A DNA stretch of 51,038 nt from Prochlorococcus sp. HOT208_60m_808G21 (GTDB lineage Bacteria; Cyanobacteriota; Cyanobacteriia; PCC-6307; Cyanobiaceae): positions 1 to 51,038 of the forward strand of contig MWOY01000112.1 of NCBI GenBank assembly GCA_002026015.1, written 5' to 3'. Positions within the stretch are counted from its first letter, which is position 1; every line of letters begins with the position of its first letter. The position numbers and the translations under genes are program-made. Shown one piece after another: positions 47,792 through 51,038 of the stretch. Under the pieces are notes generated by a model. The model worked only from the letters and a program-made list of their open reading frames with translations, did not search any database and was not told where the DNA came from.

Positions 47792-49320
47792 ATGCCTTCA
47801 ACTTTAAGTAATCCTCTAAGATTAGGTTTACGGCAGGAAAGAGTCATATCTCCACAATGTTTAGTAATTTTTGGCGCTAGTGGAGACCTTACTCATAGAA
47901 AATTAATACCAGCCTTATTTGAACTCTATTTGCAGAGAAGAATTCCTAGTGAATTTGGAATAGTTGGTTGTGCGAGAAGACCTTGGACTGATAATGAGTT
48001 TAGAGAAAAGATGAAAGTAAAGTTATCAAATCAAATATCTGGTAAAGAAAGGGAGTGGGAACAATTTTCTAATTATCTTTTCTATGAACCAGTTGACCTA
48101 CAACAAAGTGATCATGTCGTAAGGCTTTCTAGAAGATTAAATGAAATTGATAAAACACAAGCTACTCATGGGAATAGAACATTTTATTTATCAGTATCTC
48201 CGAATTTCTATGCAAGTGGATGTAAAGCTCTTAAAGGGGCTGGCCTTTTAGATGACCCTAAGAAAAGTCGTTTAGTAATTGAAAAACCTTTTGGAAGAGA
48301 TTATTCAAGTGCAAAAAAATTGAATAAGATCGTTCAAAGTTGCGCTGAAGAAAGTCAGATTTACAGGATTGATCATTATTTAGGCAAAGAGACAGTTCAG
48401 AATATTCTTGTTTTGAGGTTTGCTAACACTATATTTGAACCAATCTGGAATAGGAATTATATATCAAGTGTTCAAATTACATCATCTGAAACAGTTGGTG
48501 TTGAAGATAGAGCAGGTTATTACGAAAGCTCTGGTGCTTTACGGGATATGCTTCAAAATCATATGACTCAAATGCTTGCAGTTACTGCAATGGAACCTCC
48601 TGGAAAATTTGAACCAGAAGCAATAAGAAATGAAAAAGCTAAGGTTCTTCAAGCTTCAAAACTTGCTGACGAAAATGAACCGTGGAAGTGTTGCATAAGA
48701 GGTCAATATGGAGAGGGGGGGGATATTTCAAATCGACTCAAAGGATATAGGCAGGAAGATGGTGTTAATAGTAACAGCACAACAGAAACTTATATTGCGA
48801 CAAAAGTTTTCGTGGATAACTGGCGTTGGCAAGGGGTTCCTTTTTATTTGAGAACAGGTAAAAGACTACCTAAAAGACTTGGAGAAATAGTTTTGACTTT
48901 TAAAGACGTTCCTGTTCATTTATTTGAATCAACAATAATAAATCCTGCCCCAAATCAACTTGTTCTTAGAATTCAGCCAAATGAAGGTGCTACTTTCAAA
49001 TTTGAGGTAAAATCTCCTGGTTCTGGAATGAAATCAAGACCTGTTGTGAGATGGAATTTTCTTATATGATGAAATCATTTGGAGAACCCTCAGATGAAGG
49101 TTATGTAAGATTATTAGCTGATGCAATGCTTTCTGACCCAACATTATTTACTCGAAGTGATGAGGTAGAGGCAGCCTGGAAACTTTATACGCCATTAATT
49201 GAATTGATGGATAATTCCCCTTGGAAGTTACCTATTTATAATTATGAATCTATGACATGGGGACCTCCTGAGTCAGATCAATTAATTTCAAAAGATAATA
49301 TTTTCTGGCGTAGACCCTAA
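47792..49320 (+). pseudogene. zwf: Glucose-6-phosphate dehydrogenase, reading frame broken near 49046
   Basis: G6PDH feeds the oxidative pentose phosphate pathway, the main source of NADPH at night. The first frame (47792-49069) carries the cofactor motif FGASGDLTHRKL and the catalytic RIDHYLGKETVQN. At the family's RPVEMEFSY motif it changes frame: residues up to RPV (418) are normal, then VRWNFLI and a stop. The rest continues in another frame from ATG 49051. A two-base insertion in 49045-49048 (GTTGTGAG where GTTGAG is expected) explains it. A further three-base net gain follows (TATATGATGAAA, where the family has two codons between FSY and SFGEP). It may be a real mutation or a sequencing/assembly error; opcA downstream is intact. 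Confidence 0.85.
49051..49320 (+). CDS. zwf: C-terminal fragment of glucose-6-phosphate dehydrogenase
   Basis: This 89-residue frame encodes the end of G6PDH: MEFSY, SFGEPSDEGYVRLLADAM, TLFTRSDEVEAAWKLYTPLIE and the closing FWRRP. It overlaps the first zwf frame by 19 nt. It has its own ATG but no convincing ribosome-binding site, so separate translation is doubtful. The amino-acid sequence shows no decay. Confidence 0.75.
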   Translation: MEFSYMMKSFGEPSDEGYVRLLADAMLSDPTLFTRSDEVEAAWKLYTPLIELMDNSPWKLPIYNYESMTWGPPESDQLISKDNIFWRRP

Positions 49321-49322
49321 AA

Positions 49323-50624
49323 ATGAAACCTCAACTTACACTGCAAACCCCTTTAGAGCTGCCTTATCAGGAAATTTCTAATTACCTTAATAAATTATGG
49401 ATTTCAGGAGATAAAGATAATAGTGGAGCTAATACTTTCACATTAATGGTCTGGCAGCCTGCTTGGCTAGAACAATGTTTGGTTCAAAAAGGATATGTAA
49501 ATGGACCAATTACTGGAAATTTAAGCCCAGAGATAATTGAAGTTGCTAAAAAATTTATATTAGATCAAGGACTTCCTATCACTACTTCACTTAATAGTGA
49601 AGAATTATTGAATTTGTTGAAGGAAAATTTATCTAATAAAGACTTTGAAGACTTTAGAGGACAATTTTTTGAATCAACGATAAGTACATTGAATCCAAGA
49701 AGATTAATAACTCTAGCGCCAACATTAAATAAAAATTCAGATATCAAGACTTTTGTTTCCGCTTACTGTCCATTAAGTGATACCCCAGCGATGCAACCTA
49801 TTTGTGGAGATTTAGTAGTTATTAGGGGGGGTGAGGCCTCAATATCTAATAAAGGATTAAAAATAATTGATGAATTATCTATTGATGAATTACCTTCATG
49901 GTTGTGGTGGAATGGAAGCTTGGATGAGTCGCCTGAAATCTTCGAACATTTCACTGATCATGATCTAAGGTTAATAATTGATACTGCTCTTGGATCGCCT
50001 CAAAGATGTTTAAAAGTTTTAGATCAATTAAATAATTCAAATAAAGCTATTAATGATTTGAATTGGGTTAGATTGAAAAATTGGAGGGAATCATTGGCAA
50101 TGATTTTTGATCCGCCTTCGAGGAGACCTATTTTAGATCATGTTACTGATATTGATATAGATATCGCGGGAGATCATATGATTCAAGCGTTGTTTTTGAT
50201 TTCATGGATTAGTGATAAACTTGATTGGTCTTTTCTAAGAGTTGAAAGGGATACAGAATCAACAAAAATAGAGTTTGAAAGAATTAATGGCGAAATAATT
50301 TCTACATCAATTAATCCCTTATCTTTGGGAAATCCAAGTATTCATTTAGGACAAGTTATTGGATTGAGGCTGATTTCAAAAATTAGTGAGGTTCAAAAAA
50401 ATAACACTTGTGTAATACTTGGCTGTGAATCAGTGGAATGTATGAGACTTGAAGCAGGGGGAATGGCTAATATGGAATTAATAGAGCAAGTTGTTCCAAA
50501 TTCTTTTTCTACATCAGAGTACGATGTTAGTAAATTATTGGGAAGTAGTAGAGGAAATACCAGTCCTCTTTTTGAAAATTCTATTAAAATTGCTCTTCAA
50601 ATATTTAATGGTTTGAATAACTAA
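49323..50624 (+). CDS. opcA: G6PDH assembly/activator protein OpcA
   Basis: A 433-residue protein matching cyanobacterial OpcA, which binds G6PDH and makes it active, with redox control through thioredoxin. Typical segments are VWQPAWLEQCLVQKGYVNGPITG near the N-terminus, RLITLAPTL, SAYCPL, ELPSWLWWNGSLDESPEIFEHF and AQALFLISWISD-like residues later. It begins 2 nt after the zwf stop and ends 3 nt before cobB, so zwf-opcA-cobB is likely one transcript. It has several cysteines, including C58, C154, C159, C361 and C366 by approximate count. Confidence 0.93.
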   Translation: MKPQLTLQTPLELPYQEISNYLNKLWISGDKDNSGANTFTLMVWQPAWLEQCLVQKGYVNGPITGNLSPEIIEVAKKFILDQGLPITTSLNSEELLNLLKENLSNKDFEDFRGQFFESTISTLNPRRLITLAPTLNKNSDIKTFVSAYCPLSDTPAMQPICGDLVVIRGGEASISNKGLKIIDELSIDELPSWLWWNGSLDESPEIFEHFTDHDLRLIIDTALGSPQRCLKVLDQLNNSNKAINDLNWVRLKNWRESLAMIFDPPSRRPILDHVTDIDIDIAGDHMIQALFLISWISDKLDWSFLRVERDTESTKIEFERINGEIISTSINPLSLGNPSIHLGQVIGLRLISKISEVQKNNTCVILGCESVECMRLEAGGMANMELIEQVVPNSFSTSEYDVSKLLGSSRGNTSPLFENSIKIALQIFNGLNN

Positions 50625-50627
50625 TAG

Positions 50628-51038
50628 ATGCCTTGTGTAATATCTTCTCCTTCAACTGATAGCGGGAAAACTACATTATCTCTTTTGCTATCTTGTTGGG
50701 CGTTCTCAAAAGGTATAAAGATACAAACTTTCAAGGTTGGCCCAGATTATCTTGATCAACAACAACTTAGCTCAATTGGCCAACCTATTTGCAGGAATTT
50801 AGATATTTTTTTAAGTGGCGAGGAATGGGTTCAAGAAAGTTTTTTTAAACATTCTTTGAAATATGAATTCTCGTTAATTGAAGGAGCAATGGGTCTGTTT
50901 GATGGACTAGGGTCAACAACCTATTCCAGCACAGCAAATATCTCTAAACTTCTCAATGCACCAATAATTTTTATTGTTAATGCTAGAGGTCAAGTAGCTT
51001 CTCTTTTGGCGACTATTAGAGGTTTTAGAGATTTCGAT
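50628..51038 (+). CDS. cobB: Cobyrinic acid a,c-diamide synthase, 5' part
   Basis: The frame starts at ATG 50628 and is open to the window edge (137 codons). The N-terminus has the P-loop SSPSTDSGKTTLSLLL. FKVGPDYLDQQQLSSIGQ and LIEGAMGLFDG are the signature blocks of the CbiA/CobB family. The enzyme amidates cobyrinic acid with glutamine and ATP in (pseudo)cobalamin synthesis. The glutamine amidotransferase half lies outside the window. Confidence 0.93.
   Translation, partial: MPCVISSPSTDSGKTTLSLLLSCWAFSKGIKIQTFKVGPDYLDQQQLSSIGQPICRNLDIFLSGEEWVQESFFKHSLKYEFSLIEGAMGLFDGLGSTTYSSTANISKLLNAPIIFIVNARGQVASLLATIRGFRDFD

Overview
The window reads as chromosome of a high-light-adapted marine Prochlorococcus (or a very close picocyanobacterium). 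The DNA is very AT-rich, genes are densely packed, and the content is typical of that group. It holds a 35-residue high-light-inducible protein, PsbY, PsbP, Ycf54, a CrtISO-type carotene isomerase, a SasA clock kinase, a ferredoxin-NADP reductase with a hydrophobic N-terminus in place of a phycobilisome-linker domain, a cyanobacterial tRNA-Glu(UUC), and a zwf-opcA pair. I see no phage, insertion sequence, integrase or CRISPR. The lineage call is inferred from recognised protein sequences; no search was run.

Layout: 1-915 is the 3' end of a beta-barrel porin with a clear terminator. 973-2325 is the only gene-poor stretch. It contains a tiny CxxC/CxxC protein, hli with a good promoter and a long terminator hairpin, a possible 43-residue membrane peptide, and tRNA-Lys(UUU). 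2326-5952 is a forward run: psbY, trmFO, crtH and a membrane protein. 5949-6686 is an OmpR-type regulator on the minus strand with a degenerate receiver domain and unusually high GC. 6773-9711 holds a small conserved protein, grx4-bolA-TPR protein-plsC on the minus strand, and divergent pdxJ. 9720-19058 is ycf54 followed by a tightly packed recC / membrane methyltransferase / recB / recD block. 19059-23075 is a DEAD-box RNA helicase with a structured leader, a small exported protein and an ABC exporter. 23090-31348 holds psbP, recR, lipA, and a long minus-strand block: unknown protein, trhO, bioB, uppS, cdaA, lysA; then rimI. 31528-36067 is clpC, a GldA-like dehydrogenase and an alpha/beta hydrolase. 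36080-44495 holds cdsA, an Orn/Lys/Arg decarboxylase, an ABC1 kinase, a RodZ-like HTH membrane protein, malQ, prs and two uncharacterised proteins. 44602-51038 is sasA, tRNA-Glu, an SRPBCC protein, petH, zwf (frame-broken), opcA and the start of cobB.

Functional threads: photosynthesis and pigment supply (psbY, psbP, hli, crtH, ycf54, petH, and tRNA-Glu as the source of 5-aminolevulinate); cofactors (pdxJ, lipA, bioB, cobB); DNA repair (recBCD, recR); envelope and signalling (plsC, cdsA, uppS, lysA, cdaA); and night-time carbon use through the oxidative pentose phosphate pathway (zwf, opcA, malQ).

The points most worth a second look are the +2 frame disruption in zwf, the three consecutive hairpins leading directly into the DEAD-box helicase start codon, the high-GC regulator that lacks its phosphoacceptor aspartate, the membrane methyltransferase embedded in recCBD, and the hairpins and micro-ORFs around hli, tRNA-Lys and psbY. 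Most of the window is ordinary core genome, and I did not find a clear-cut new multi-gene system.
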